Source: Seiridium cupressi (Eukaryota; Ascomycota; Sordariomycetes; Amphisphaeriales; Sporocadaceae). Taken from it: a stretch of 64,000 nt of DNA. The position numbers and the translations under genes were made by a program. This document shows positions 33,755 through 46,761 of this stretch, piece by piece. The stretch lies in NCBI GenBank assembly GCA_036674765.1, contig JARVKI010000079.1, positions 1-64,000 of the forward strand. Reading direction: 5' to 3'. Under the pieces are notes generated by a model. That model made no database searches, had not been told where the DNA came from, and saw only the letters and a program-made list of their open reading frames with translations. Numbering within the stretch: position 1 is the stretch's first letter; each line of letters begins with the position of its first letter.

Positions 33755-36700
33755 CTATTCATGCTCGGCGATATGATTGTCCTTGTGATGGAATTGAAAA
33801 GCCGACTTGAAAGACTTGCCTCTAGTGCGCCTCCTTATCCGGCTCACGATGCCTCCTCCTTCGGCAGAGGCCTCTGGCGGTGGGCCAGAGCGGGTAGATT
33901 CGTAGCGACCCAGCATTGCAGCCGAAGTGAAGTCGTTGGATTGTTCGTAGCTGGGTCGCATCCGGTCCATTGATGCCCTCATACGGTCATAAGATGGCCT
34001 TACCCGGTCGAGCGACGGTCTCACCACTATTTCGGTTGAAGGCTCATGCCTCGTGTAGTTGGTACCGTCGCTCCCATTCTGGCTGCGGGCATTATGCGTC
34101 GTAGTGGAGTGCAATGTTGGTGGGTAGATAGGTCGGCGGTCCTCGTCAACACTAGGAAATTGCTGGTGACGTTTAACGGCAGATGTCGTAGTTGACTCCG
34201 ACGAGTCGGTCTTGACCGATTCCTCGCTGGTATCATGGTGATCAATGTGCTTGAATTTGCCCATCGAGACTTGCTCTCGGATGATATCGACGTCGTACGG
34301 GAAGTATACCTTTTGGATGGCCTTGATGGCATATCGCGGAAGGATGCAAATAACGGGGGTAATGACAAAAACAGCCCAAAAGCTTGCTTGCCCGTAAATC
34401 TGTGCAGCTGCTCCGTAGAAGCTGAAGGAATATGTCGTCGAGGAGTAAACGCCGGTCCAGAAGAAGATGAAGAGATCACTAAGGACGACAACTAGCAGCA
34501 TAATCCAGTCCCATCGGTACGTGTTGATAAGGATATACAAGTTGATCGTAAGGACGGCGGGATGGGCGACGTAACAGCCAAGCCGGATCCGGTCTTCAAC
34601 GTCTAACCCATTGCCAGTGATGAACCCAGCATTGATGAATGTGAGGTAAGGAATGAAGAAGACCATGACACTTTGATAAATGCCATCGACCATGTAGAGC
34701 CTGTAATTCTTTGTTAGTCGTCAAAGTAATATGCACCCAGGTATCAATCAAAGCTTACCAGAACTTGGTTTGTGTCCATTCAAGACGTTCAATGCCGCGG
34801 CGGTACAGTTCCGGTACTGCCAGGGAAACGGCACCGGACACGTCCTGATCAAGGACACCCATGAGAACGACCGGTACCGATGTGAAGAACAGGTTGAACA
34901 TTAGAATATACGTGTACTCCATCAGATAGGTAATGTCGAAGTCGCAAAAGCATTGGAACCAGAAAATAGACCACGTCCAAATCATGTTCTTGTAAAAGAA
35001 GTTGGATATCGACTCGGCCAAACGTCTGTAAGACCACCGTCCGTGGACTAGAACCAACCGTTGTAGGAAACGGAATTGTCCAATGGCATAGTCGGAAGAC
35101 ATAACGGCTTGGCGACCTTCCACACCGGCAATACCAACACCGACATCGGCCTCTTGAATCATGGCTACGTCGTTGGCACCGTCGCCAACGGAGAGTGTCA
35201 TGACGTCAAGTCCAGTCTTGACCATGGCAACGACGGCAGCCTTCTGAGCGGGACTTACACGGCAGCAGAGTACAGACTTGCATCGCTTGCAGAGCAGCAG
35301 GAATTTTTGCACGAGGCTATCGTGCAGCACCCATCGAAGAGTGAAACCATCAATGACAATGGCATGGGTGGGCGCGGGAGCTTCGTGGTTCTTCCTGGCT
35401 TCTTTCAGATCCTCATCACTTCCTGTGATACCAAAGACCTGTAGATATTTGTCAAGCTCTTTCTCTACGGTCGTCAAGAATTCTTCGTCGGGTGTTGCGC
35501 CGGATTCGTCTTCGGAGACCTTGATATGAATCAATTCCATGTCATTGTTGAGCAGGTTGCAGGAGAAACCGATGTTGATGGCAGTTTCAACTTTGTCACC
35601 AGTGAGGACCCAGAGCTTGATACCGGCTTGACCGAGCAGAGCAATAGTGTCAGGGACACCATCCTGGAGACGATCTTCGATGGCTGTTCCGCCGAGTAGG
35701 CTGAGCTCCTGTTCGATCTTATTGGCCACTTCTTCCAACTTCTCTTCTCGATCTTGTAAAGCGGTGGCGGCTTTGTCGTGCTCCTTCCGCCATTCGAGGT
35801 ACTCGGCTTCGGGAAGGACGCGTTCTGCGATACACAATGTTCGGAGACCCTCTCGAGCAAACATCTCTAAATGTTCGGCAGTGGTCTTGCGAAGCTCTTG
35901 TTGCTCTCCTCGCTTCAGGCGGGAGTAAATAACGCTGTCGGCGCCCTTGCAAAATAGGCGAATCGTGCCGTCGGGGAATTTGATAATTGCACTCATTCTC
36001 TTGCGGCTGGAGTTGAACTCAATTGTGTTGAGAATGGGATATTGCACCTCCTTGCCCATAATATTGAGCTTGATACCGTCACTTGTGGACCCGAGTACAG
36101 TGAACCCCATATCGCGTGCTGTAGCCACTAGCGCGGCCTCATCGGGAGACTGAGCCTTGAAGACGATCTTGGGAGGGTCGCCTGGGACATGCTCGGATAT
36201 GACAGTGTGGCATAGAGCAAGCGCAAGCATGAAATGCTCATTGGCTTTTGCCTGCGTCTGTCCGAATTCGCCATTGCCTGCCAGGTCCTCGACGAAATCA
36301 GGCGCGATGAAGGTAACCTCCTCGTCGTGCAGAAAAGGGTTGTCATGAATGCGTCGGAGACCCTGTATGGCGCGAACTTTGGCCTCTGCGATCTCCCTCT
36401 TGGCTTTCGCAGCCTCCGCCACAACGTCAATGCCCAAGCGCTTCTGCATACCAGCTTGTGCTTCGGTATATGCTTCGCCATAAGGCTGCCCGTTAATGGT
36501 GGCTTTCTTGAACTCCATGACGTTCTGGGTCAAAGTACCAGTCTTGTCAGAAAAGATGTACTCGATCTGGCCAACATCATCTGAGATGTTCCAAGACTTG
36601 GGCACACATGGCTGGTCGATCACGTCATAGTACATCTCGACGTCGCTGTATATGAAGATGGCCTGTAAGGTTCGAACGATTTCCAGCGAAATGTAGAGGG

Positions 36701-38521
36701 AAATAGGGACCAAGTTCTGGAAAACAATGACAGCGGCCCAGAATGTGATGAAGCCAGTCAAGCCAGCTGTTCCGCCAATGGAACCGAAGTCGAAGTAAGC
36801 CTGGGAAGCATCCGACTTACCCCAGGCAATGCCGTTGACAATGGCAGCAATGAGACACATGATCAGGAGGATGCCAAAGTTGCAGATGACGTTGAAGTTG
36901 AGCTCTCGGGCGATTCGTGCACGCTTGCTGGGAGTAATTCCGGCATTCATCATGATCTTGGTGTCATGTCCAGTAAAAACAACGATACCGAGAACCCAGT
37001 CCGTGTTACGCAGGTTACACCCACGAAGAAGCACATTGTCGATTGAAATCGGTTCAGACATCTCCTTTGCGGAACCGTGAACGTCTTGTGTCCAGTTGAT
37101 AGCCCCGTTGTACTTGTACAGATTTGGCTGGGGTGCTTCACTTTCAATGGAGAACTCGGCCTTCTCGCAATCTCGTGCATGCCTCAAAGTCCGGCCGCAT
37201 CGCAGGGCAGTTCGCACCTTCAAGTTCGTCTCACCATCCAAGTTCTTAGTTTCGACGTAGCATGCGCCGTCAGGATCCGAAGTGGACAGAACAATGATAT
37301 CAGCAGGAAGCTCGTCGTCATTGTACAACCGGACAAAATCTCCAACTTGCACATTTTTCCAAGCATCCTTGTGGAATCGAGCGCCACCGTTGGTAGGCCT
37401 GTTGTGGTTGATGAGGTCGCCACGGACCCTTTCGAGAGCCTCGGGCTGATCAGCACTGTAGGATAATCTTGTATCCGGCCGGGATCCTGGGACTGGAAGC
37501 GTATCTGTAGGTTGCGCCGGAGGAAGAGGCGAGGACATGGGCGTCATCTGGATATCCTCTCGAGCCGATATGAATGACGTACGATCCGTCCTGGGAGAAA
37601 CGATCGACTCTCTGTGTGTTGCATGAGTTTCGATGGACGGTCGTGGATCGGCGATTCCTGCCATGACACTCTTCTTGGTATCTTTTTTCCATAGACTTTC
37701 GATGGCATGCCAAATAGCACCGAAGAATTTGGAGCTGGCCTTCTTGAACTTGCGCCATGAGGAAACGTTATCCTCCTGCACGTTGATGTTCTCCCAGCCA
37801 ACTAGGCGATGCACCGGAGCGTTATTTAACTCGATGTCGAGAACGGTTCTTCTGTAATCTTCTATGGCATCTTTGATGGCTGTCACAGCAATGATAAAAA
37901 TCAAGGGTACAGCATTCAGTCCCGGGTTGCTACCGCCAAAAATGGGGAAAATCTGTATACAAATCAGAACACGTTTGTGCAATCAACGGGGTCATGCCAT
38001 AGGCGAAGAAGCAGAGGTTCTGCGAGACTCGTAAGAATAGCGAAAGTACGTACCACAAGGATAACCAGAAACAAGAAGAATATGTTGGCGATATTATGGA
38101 ATTGAAACCACAAATTCTTTGGTATAAAGGACAAAGGCGTATACTTGGCCGTCCTAATTTTGTTTCGCGTAAACTGTTGCCGTGGATGGCCTTCCTCGTC
38201 TGTGAAGTCGGGCGGTAGCGAAACGTTGAAAAACAGTACCCGGCCCTCAGAATCTTCACTCGACGCGTTACTGTTGGCGTCATCTTGGCCCTCTTGGTCT
38301 GCATTGTACGACTCGTCGCCTTCCTCCTCTTCTTGCCGCAATGAATTGCTCCCGCCCGAGTGTCTCTTCTTCTCACCCGACCCCGTTCGCTTGTGTATCC
38401 GGTCTATTATGGAAACCCTCTTGAGCCCACTGCTCTTGGTTGTCAATTTTCGGGTTGCCCATCTCGACCGCTTCGGGGCCTTATCGGGACCATTGCCGTG
38501 CGCGCTGTCGCCTTTTGCCAT
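33755..38521 (-). CDS. dnfA: P4-type ATPase, phospholipid flippase of the Dnf1/DnfA class
   Basis: Flips phospholipids from the outer to the cytosolic leaflet of plasma and endosomal membranes, with a Cdc50-type partner. Model: exons 38054-38521, 34759-37952 and 33755-34700; introns 101 and 58 bp; 1535 aa. The splice joins restore FLFLVILV-IFPIFGGSNPG (membrane helices 1-2) and TKFW-LYMVDGIYQS. Visible signatures: actuator-domain DGET at 395-398, membrane helix 4 with PISLYISLE, phosphorylation Asp625 in SDKTGTLTQN, nucleotide-binding KGADSVIYSRL, and hinge GDGANDVAMIQ. The long acidic N-terminus (SRWATRK, then LPPDFTDEEGHPRQQF) and the large A-domain insert with Ser/Pro are typical of Dnf1/2 rather than Drs2 or Neo1. 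The C-terminal tail is Arg/Ser-rich (RVRPSYDRMRAS). Confidence 0.95.
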
Positions 38522-38787
38522 GATGCCTCTGAGAGACGGGCAAAGCCCGTTCAACCCACTGGTTCCGCCAGAGTGGCCCTATGGCCTCGTGCGCTCCTTC
38601 CTGTCCAGCTTTATGCTGTCGTCTGGTTGAATGATTCTGGTCCCGGCTAGCTGTTTGCGGTAGCGTGGGGTCTCCCTCGACGAATCCGCGCGGTAGTCGG
38701 CCTCCACAAATCTGGCTGCTTGGAGTAGTGCGTAATTTCTCGTCGTTGAAGATGTCGACGTCTTGTTGTCAATGGTGAGGTGGAAGA

Positions 38788-38802
38788 GGGGGGGGGGGGG
38801 GG
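38788..38802. repeat. Homopolymer run of 15 G in the flippase upstream region
   Basis: Uninterrupted G15, about 270 bp upstream of the flippase start (C15 on the sense strand). Confidence 0.95.
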
Positions 38803-41654
38803 TTGTGCTGTCTCGAACTTTTTCCTGCGGTCAGCGCAACAGACGGGGTCCACGGGGTTGTTGATGACAGCGAGACCGAAGAGGAAAAGGGTCGGGCTGC
38901 TGCTTATTGGAAAGTTCAAGTGCTAGATCGCTAATATCGGATGGGCCGGGGATAACGAAGAAGCGGGACCCGACGCCCACTGCTAGGTTACACTGGACAC
39001 CCTAGCACTCCTAGTTACTGTAGCACTCCTGCTCGGGTACTTTAGTTGCAGGTTGCAAGTGCTGTGCACAAATGCTGCACCCCCTACACAACTGGCCTAG
39101 ATTGCGGCGCACTGTGTTGAGCTCTCGGATATTACAGACATGCGCCGCATCCTCCAACCTGAGCACATTTCTTATCCTAGATCGGCGCAGAGTATACCAA
39201 CAGGACAGCAGCATTACTGCATGGACTGGCCTCACTATGAATCCTGATGTTCCTTTGTGCTCGGCGAGATTGACGGTCGAAAATCCCCATCTCGTGCGCA
39301 GCAAGGATACAGTGGTTCGGTGGCCGAATCGCCCTCAGACGGTTGTTACCAACACACGGATTCGGCAAGCACCCAATTAGGCACAGGCATAACTACGGTG
39401 CGGCTAGGTTTCGCTGTAGGGATCCTTCCCTTGCCAGCCCGGCCAACGGCCAAACACTTCCAAGGCGGACGATTGGTAAGCCCATGGCGACCCAGCCATT
39501 ACAATGCTGGCTGCACCAGCTCGAGGAGCCACACTGGCAGTGATTACAACGCCTGGGCGCAATCTACTGTCCCAGAAGTCGAGGACTTTGGGACTCACAG
39601 AGTCACAGCTGATCCAGCTTGTGCTACTATGCATTACACGCAGCGCCCTGTGTATCATTGAAGGGACAAATTCACATTATGGGCCCCTGACATGCTGGCG
39701 CCACATAACTCACCCGCCCTCAAAGACCTCATTCTTCAGCCCAAGACAACTCGACTTGGCACAAGGGATGTCCTTGTTCCCGTCGATTCACATTCGAACG
39801 GGACATTCCTTCGGTATGCCGTTCAACTCGAGAACTCAATTGTACCACCAAGACGGCTCCCATCGTGGGTTCGACTGCAAGAACACACAGCCTCTATTAT
39901 GGTGTTACCTCGAGGCTGCTGAATCAGCAGCCTCAATCTGGTTGCGCTAAGAAAATGCCGGTTAGTAGACCATCGTCATAAATGACTAGAAAGACACAGA
40001 ATTTTGCCATTCGCCTTGACGTCCCCAGTATAACTTTGACTGAGGTCAGTCTGCCGATACAACCGATGCAACCGTGATCATCTGCAGGGCTGTGATAGGA
40101 CTCTGACTTCCCGGCCGGGGGCTCGCTGACAGCGATTGCTTTTTGGGCTGTGCCCGCTGACGTACAGTAGAAGTCAGATCCATCAAGGACTGCGGCTTTT
40201 TTCAGCCTGTTTGACACCAGTGGTCAGAAACACTTATAATCCTTAGCTGCGATTTGATGGCAGACGAGCACATCATCCTGTTCCTCCGGGCGGGGGGAAA
40301 CCCACGTTTTGGTGTTTCTATTCTTAAATGCTTACTGAACCTGAGGCTCGGAAACGTGGTGCTGCGCACGTCCATCACTGCCGAATAAAGGCCCAGCACA
40401 TCGCCGGAGCGATGAGAGGATGAGATCTGCTTAGCTGCACGTAATCACCTATTGAAGTTTACTCTGCCACCCCCATGTAACAGACGGCATAGTGTCTCCG
40501 CACTGTGCGCTAACCTCGGGTCAAGTGTCAAAAACCCGCTGCATCTCATAGTTTTGGTTGGCCCGCTCTCTCCACGAGATGGGGTCCTGTGGACGCACTA
40601 CTGTTTTCCATTCGGGGTCTTGCTGGAGACCGAGATGTAAATCTCTTGGCCTTGAATGACATGGTCGCGACGACGCGAAGGGGGCTCTTCGCTTACATGA
40701 TTCTTTGCAGCGATTGACGGCGCGACGAAAATGTAGTGGGGCCAAAGGGGGCCTTCGCCCAGAATCAGTCACCACTTTCCCAACGTTGATATACTTGGAG
40801 CCTCGACGGTGCGCATCCACAACCCTCATGCACTATCGAGCAGCATGGACGCAGCCTCGTCATACTCTATCTCGGCTCTGACGATACGTGCAAAGCTAAC
40901 CTGTTCGTCGCACTTGGAACACCTGAAGCTGGCTTAATTTAGAGGCAATCAGGTCCTAGGTCGCACCAATGGCATCTGGCTCGCGGCCGCTATTTTATGC
41001 CGCTAGCCTGCTTTCAGATCTACACGAGATCCATGGGCGTCACTGGTGCAACGGGCACGAGAAGCTTACCAAGCCGGCGCGAGGAGCGGGACACAGGGAA
41101 CGCCATCTCAGCGCAAAGTCGAAGCGGATTGGACCGCACATACGAACACGCTTTGATGCTTCTTCTGGACGTAGTCTTTCCCCGTCACCCCGTGAACTCA
41201 AAACCGGCATCGGTCTAGTTATGCAGATCTGGAAACAAGGGGGATCATCAGGGTTGGTCTGACAGGAAGTCTGCGAACCACGCCTCGGCAACATCCGGGC
41301 GAGATTGAGTTGTTTCGTAAGCGAAGCCGTCTGATGAATTGGTTCAAGATCTTCTAGTTCGCAATAGCATCCAAGGAAGACGTGCTTCTTCACAATGGGC
41401 AGCTGTTTCTGAGCGGTTGCGCTCGTGACCATCCGAATTCCCTCACACGAACCTGGAAGACGGAATCTGGATGCCGGGAGATCTCCTATAATGGAAAGAG
41501 GATTTAGACAAAACTGCAGGGCTGCAATTGTCCAGGGACGCGACTAGCAGTTTGTGGCCCACCTGCAGCATATTAATATGGTCTGCCGCGTCCGCCCTGA
41601 TCCGTAAATTGAATGACCATGGAACTGACGTGTCTAGACTCTAGACTACGAGTA

Positions 41655-41692
41655 CACTGAATTGGCCTGAGCGCACTGAATTGGCCTGAGCG
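41655..41692. repeat. 19-bp direct tandem repeat, two perfect units
   Basis: The unit CACTGAATTGGCCTGAGCG occurs twice in tandem, followed by a partial CACTG. It is in non-coding sequence. Confidence 0.9.
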
Positions 41693-42334
41693 CACTGGAC
41701 ACGTCTGCTTGGGTGCAGTACATTATCTACGTTATTCCAAAACCTTTTGCAATCAAAGGATTCGGGTGGGTTGCGCTTGAAACCCCCCCTTTGACGAATG
41801 CAGTGTTTCCTGACGTCTTTGGAGGAAACAAAGCACCAGAAGATGCGGAGGGTTATCTACACCTGATTGGGCGAGGGTGCCACACATTTGCACAACAGGA
41901 TTGACAATGCAGATTTCGAGGTGCATTCAATGATGGGGTCTAACATTGGCTGTACGCCCCACGCCCCTGACTGAGCGAGGAGCACAACGAACCCCGCCAA
42001 CGCCAACGTGAAGCGAAAACATCCATAGATAATGTACCATAGCACAGATACTGTAGGGGCAGCCAATAGCTTTGTCGACCTGGACCTTGCGGGGAATATG
42101 ATGATCAGCTACCTAACACCAGCTGGCTCCGCTTGCCAAGACCACTGACAAGTGCCCGGTGCCCAGAAACTCGTGTAACCTAATTGACGTTGAGTTCGTG
42201 TCATGTGATATTGCGCTTGCTGCATCACGTCCAGTCGCGCAGCCGGAGCACAGAGCCGCGTAAAGAGGGAACGATACATGCCGAGCGCCAGCCTATTTTG
42301 GGCATGACATGGTACTGCGCCGAATCTAGCCAGC

Positions 42335-44325
42335 ATGTCTAAAAATCGAGATATCAGAGCCTTCTTTGGCAAGAAGACAGCTCAACAAACTGCACCATAC
42401 ACCAACAGCGTCTTTCAGCTGGCCCCTCAGCCTGAGCAAACGCACCAGCCAACACCACCGGTGCCGTCCCGGGAACCGTCTCTGGACCTGCCGTCTTCGC
42501 CAGTAACCCCGCAAAAGAAGAATGTGAGAACACCTCTTACTCGGGACGTTGAGATTAAGGGGTCGGATGACGATGATTCGGATGCTTCGTTGGAGTCGCT
42601 GGGTGAGCTCATAGGGCGCAAGTCTGGACCGTCTTACCAGCGACCGCCAACCTTGGCTACTACCCCAAAGGCAAAGAGAATTGCATCGGGAAACTTCCAC
42701 CGCTCTCCTCTCACACTTCAGCAACAAGCCAAACACAAATTTGACCTCAAGACTCTGCTCAGTCATGTAAGACAAGACGACGCCACAGATGAAAGCGCCC
42801 GGAGGGCCGACCAGGCCAAGGCACAGGCTGAGAAGGAGTTGGAGCCTGAAGCCGATCCTGATAGAATGGCCGGAGAAGCCTTCAGTGACGAGGATGAGGC
42901 CAGGGGTGACAAACTTGCTATGGCTATCGACCGAACCACCGCCGGTGAGGAGTCTCGCCCAAGAGCCTATTTCTTCAACCCAGAGGGAGCCCCACCCAAG
43001 ATCCTTAGACGACCATTTCCCAAGAAGGTTGCCAAGGCAAAGCCATGGAACATTCTGCAAGACGCCAGCTCGAGAAGTCAGATGTTTATCCATGGATTGC
43101 CCACAGCCCTGGCACGAAGAGGAAAAGAGTTGCCTGATGAGTTGTACTTGTGGATCCTGGACGAAATATGCGTAGAGAGTGACCTCCTTTTACGGAATCA
43201 GTACATCAAACTAGCCGCCCTTTGTCATGAGGACACAGGCAATCTAGTAGATGAGGAACTGTTGTACCACATGCTGGAGAAGATAGGGGGCCAGGAGCAC
43301 TCCACCGCCAGCGACCGGTTCGAATTATCACCTGCACTGCCGAATCAATATTCTGGGAGAGACTGGTCACCACTCAGATCCTTCCTCGAGCTGCTTGCTC
43401 AAATAGGAGCTGATCTTACTCCCGAAGACAATGTCTCTGCAATAAAGTTGCTGCTACGACTAAGTCTTGATCCCATTATCACGACTGTGGCAGGGCTTCG
43501 AGTGGCTTACTCCAAAGCCATGCTCGCTTTGATTTCGGCGTTACCCGAACCCAAAGAGCTGTGGAGCGACTATGTAAGTGTCTTGTTAGTCGACCACTGT
43601 CGAAAGATTACTAATATCCACAGTGTATGAAGATATGCAACTATCTCTACGGAGGTGTAGATCAAGCATCACAGCGCAGCATTGCCATAACGCTGCTTCC
43701 AACATCAGCACCCCGCACGGTTGAATTGCAACGGAGACTAGCATTGGAAGCCTTACTAGACGAGCCGAATCTTGGTGCAAAGCATCCAGACGAGGCCATC
43801 AACATGCAGGATCTTTTCAATCGCCTATCGAAGCCGGACTTCCAGGTCACCAACTCGACAGACTTTGGTGAACTCAACGCACTCATCACACTCCTCGATA
43901 TTGTAGTCCACGATGGCTCTTATCTCTACCATGCCCGCCTTTCCCCTCCCACTGCATCATCGTCCACATCTGCCCTCACTCCGATCCCAACTCCCTCAAC
44001 CCTCGCCTCACCCTCCATAACCCCGTCCCCAGCATCAGAAGCCGAGGCAAGGGCGAAATACGACGCTGATATTGATCGGCTCGTCGTCCAGCTCAAGGTT
44101 CTGCACGACAAGATCAGCGATAACACGCTCGTCTCTAAAAAGGAAGCCAAGCTTGCGCTCGATGGCATGATGAAGCGGCTTACAAACACGGTCAGGTCGC
44201 GGCCACCACCCAAGACTAGTATTTTTGATGGCATACTCACCAGTAAGGAGGATGTGAACCTACCGAAGCAAAAGGATTTTATGAAAAAATGGACCACTGG
44301 AAAAGCATCAAGAGAAGGAAAATAG
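42335..44325 (+). CDS. Nuclear protein with PIP-like N-terminus, possible Nse6/CANIN (SLF2-like) member
   Basis: Model: exon 42335-43573 joined to 43624-44325 across a 50-bp intron (GTAAGT...CACAG); 646 aa. The N-terminus MSKNRDIRAFFGKK resembles a PCNA-interacting box: Ile-x-x-Phe-Phe followed by basic residues, like the start of RFC1. Residues ~20-220 are disordered, rich in Ser/Pro/Asp. A helical block follows (FDLKTLLSHVRQDD..., Glu/Ala/Lys-rich). The second half is an all-helical fold (LPDELYLWILDEICVES, LLLRNQYIKLAALC, DWSPLRSFLELLAQIGAD). This arrangement reminds me of the CANIN domain of SLF2/Nse6, which binds Smc5/6 complex subunits. That assignment is from memory of the pattern, not a search. 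It is convergent with the V-ATPase subunit E gene. Confidence 0.7.
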
Positions 44326-44644
44326 AAGCTCTCATCCAATGTGATGAGCAGAGTATCAGCTACACGAGCGCACGTACGCTGGTAGGATAGTGATAACGCA
44401 TGGAACGAGTGAGAGAACATTGATGTATTGATATAAACCTGCTTCTTGCGGAACGGCCCCTTCTCCGCTGTATGATACATCGTCCGTCCAGACGACCAGA
44501 TACCCATAGACGCTAGTTAGAGCCGCAGAACTCGGGGGGAACAATGATGCATGGCAGACAACCTCTTCTTCCTCGTAATCTTCGCCCAGCCTTTGCTCCA
44601 AATGTTGCAGTTTGGCAGACAGTCTTCCGACGTATGGCATCCTC
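44326..44644. other. Short convergent 3' spacer
   Basis: 319 bp between two tail-to-tail stop codons; it should contain both polyadenylation regions. Nothing else seen. Confidence 0.5.
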
Positions 44645-45604
44645 TTAATCGAAGAACTTGCGGTTCGGGTTATCACCAAATAGAGTCTTTCGCACAGCAG
44701 GCAAGCCCACTTCTTGCAATAGCTTCAGGCGCTCCTCGAATGTGTTGTTGATGTCGATTTTGCCCTGACCTCCAACAATGACAACACCTCCGGCACTGGA
44801 AATCCACAATGTCAGCATTTCATAAGCCCCGAGCCATATGCCGGCCCATTGAATCGGACGGTGCAACAAGATGGTAACCATGACCTCAGATCGGGGAACT
44901 CACCTTTGCTCAGGCAGAGCATTCTCCTCGTCCACGTTGACCTTGGTCTCCTTGCCCGTCTTCTCCTTGTACTCCTTCTCGGCATCCTCAATGGCGCCCT
45001 TGAGGACCTTGGCATCCTTCTTCCGGCCCTTGACGCTGACCTCCTTCTCGCTCAGCGCATATAGGCCCTCCAGTATCAAGTTCTTGAGGATGCCCCGGTA
45101 CTTCTTCTCGTCCTTGGCGCCGTCGGTGAGCTTCTTGCCGGCGGCCTCGAAGATCTCGTCGAGCAGCTCCTGCCGGGCGCCCAGGACCTTGAGCCGCGTC
45201 TTGTTGGCGACGGTGGAGCGCGTGATCTGCTGCGTCATGGAGGCCTGCTTGAACTTCTTGGCGTACGAGGCGTCGATCGAGTCCGTCTCCTGGCGCACGA
45301 GCTTGGACTTCTCGATCGAGAACTCCTCATTAGCTTTTATCTCGATCTCGCGTGCCTTCTCGAGCGCTTCTTGCTTGATGAAGGCCGTCATCTTCTTGAG
45401 CTCCTGGTCGACCTAAGGGGGGGAAGCAGATTCCATGTTAGCTGCCTGTTGTCACTCCTTCGAGGCGGGCATAGAGGATTATGGTTGACAGGAAGCTCCC
45501 AAAGTGGTGCAGTCAAGTCCATCATAATTCATCATGTATGCGGGACAAGTACAAGGTGTGGAATAACGCACCTGAGCGTCCGACATGGCGTGGACTTGCG
45601 ACAT
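44645..45604 (-). CDS. vma4: V-type H+-ATPase subunit E (Vma4)
   Basis: Peripheral-stalk subunit that, with subunit G, holds the catalytic V1 sector to the membrane sector during vacuolar acidification. Model: exons 45572-45604 ([11 protein letters not shown]), 44904-45412 and 44645-44795; introns 159 and 108 bp; 693 nt, 230 aa, the family's standard length. The tiny first exon and the join to [19 protein letters not shown] reproduce the conserved N-terminus. A long helix rich in Glu/Lys/Ala (residues ~15-110) forms the stalk, followed by a globular C-terminal domain with [19 protein letters not shown] and an ending in NRKFFD. Confidence 0.97.
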
Positions 45605-46761
45605 CTTGCCGGCTTTGTATGCGTGATATGGGGAAATCGGGTTGTTCTAGGTTGAGGAATCGGGGAGTATCTGCTTGGGGGTAAGCAGTCGAAAGGGTCG
45701 GACAAATCGCTTTGCGATGCAGTAGCCTGGCAGAGCTCTCGAGGATGTTCCGGGCTCGATATCGAGGGAGTATGTCGTAGGATGTCGTCGTTGCTGAGGA
45801 TATGGTGGGTCCTCGAACTTGGAGAGCTTCAACTGCAGCCAGCAACGGGTCGCTGACGACGTCGGTCTGCAGCAGCACAGCACCTGGGCAGCTAGCGAAC
45901 CAACGAAGAGAAGCGGGCCTAGCTCGGGGAGCGCGGTCAAGCCACACCTATCCGCCACGAGACGCCACGTTTGCCTGAAGATGGGAAGTTGGAGCGTCTG
46001 ATCCGGCCCACTGTGAACTACCAGGAGCCTCCCATGGCCTGGCCAGCGCCAACAGCGGGCCGAGCAATAGCAGCAGGCTGGCCGCTAAGAAACAGGCAGT
46101 ACTGTGGTACTGGAGATTGGCGCTGGCAGGTCCCTGCAGCGTGGATGATGCCTTGTGACCGTGGGGACTGGATCTTAAGACTCTTGATGCTTCAATGCAA
46201 CCGTCTGTCAATTGTTTCAATTTGACGCTTTGGGGCATTCATGTAAATCCGTCTGTAGATTGCGAATTCGGACACTTCTGACCGGCTATTATGCTACTGC
46301 TTCAGAGCTGCACCCTGCGAAGTGGCTGAACTGGCAGACGTGTTCCTGTCTTGGACAAAGGTTTCAAGGTACATACTGGCTTTAGGTGCTGTTGGGAATC
46401 ACCACCCACGCTTCCATCGAATCGCATCCTCCATCCCGCCCATTTCGGCAGGGCCCTGGTCGGCTTTGGCGTCATTGAGCACACACCCGTCATCTGCCGT
46501 CATCAGTTGACTGTGTGCAGTCCGCATGCGATTCTCCCGCCGACGAAGGAACATGTTCCTAGATTAACGTCCTATTTCTTGCAGAACAGCTGTTGCCGCG
46601 ACCTCACCGCCACCTTTACACTAGCGAACACGAAGCTCAACGAAATCGCATACGAGGGAGCTGGGCAATAACAACAACGCAACGACCGATGCGCAGCCGA
46701 GGCTCGACATCATCAGCGATTCCCCTCGCTAGATGATCTTGGACTGTGGAATACTGCTGCT
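45605..46761. promoter_or_regulatory. Divergent spacer between vma4 and the NIPA-like gene
   Basis: 1.16 kb between two starts facing away from each other. It contains both promoters and no supportable ORF. Confidence 0.5.

Larger units (their letters stand above)
38522..42334. other. 3.8-kb gene-poor gap
   Basis: The first few hundred bases on the minus strand are flippase promoter, including a run of 15 G at 38788-38802 and CT-rich sequence. From ~38950 on, frames are short (148 codons at most) and unrecognisable. A 19-bp tandem repeat lies at 41655-41692. I see no transposase, integrase or tRNA. Confidence 0.5.

Noticed and set aside
42326..43093. 255-codon minus-strand ORF
   Set aside because: Antisense shadow of the first exon of the 42.3-kb gene, with no domain of its own.
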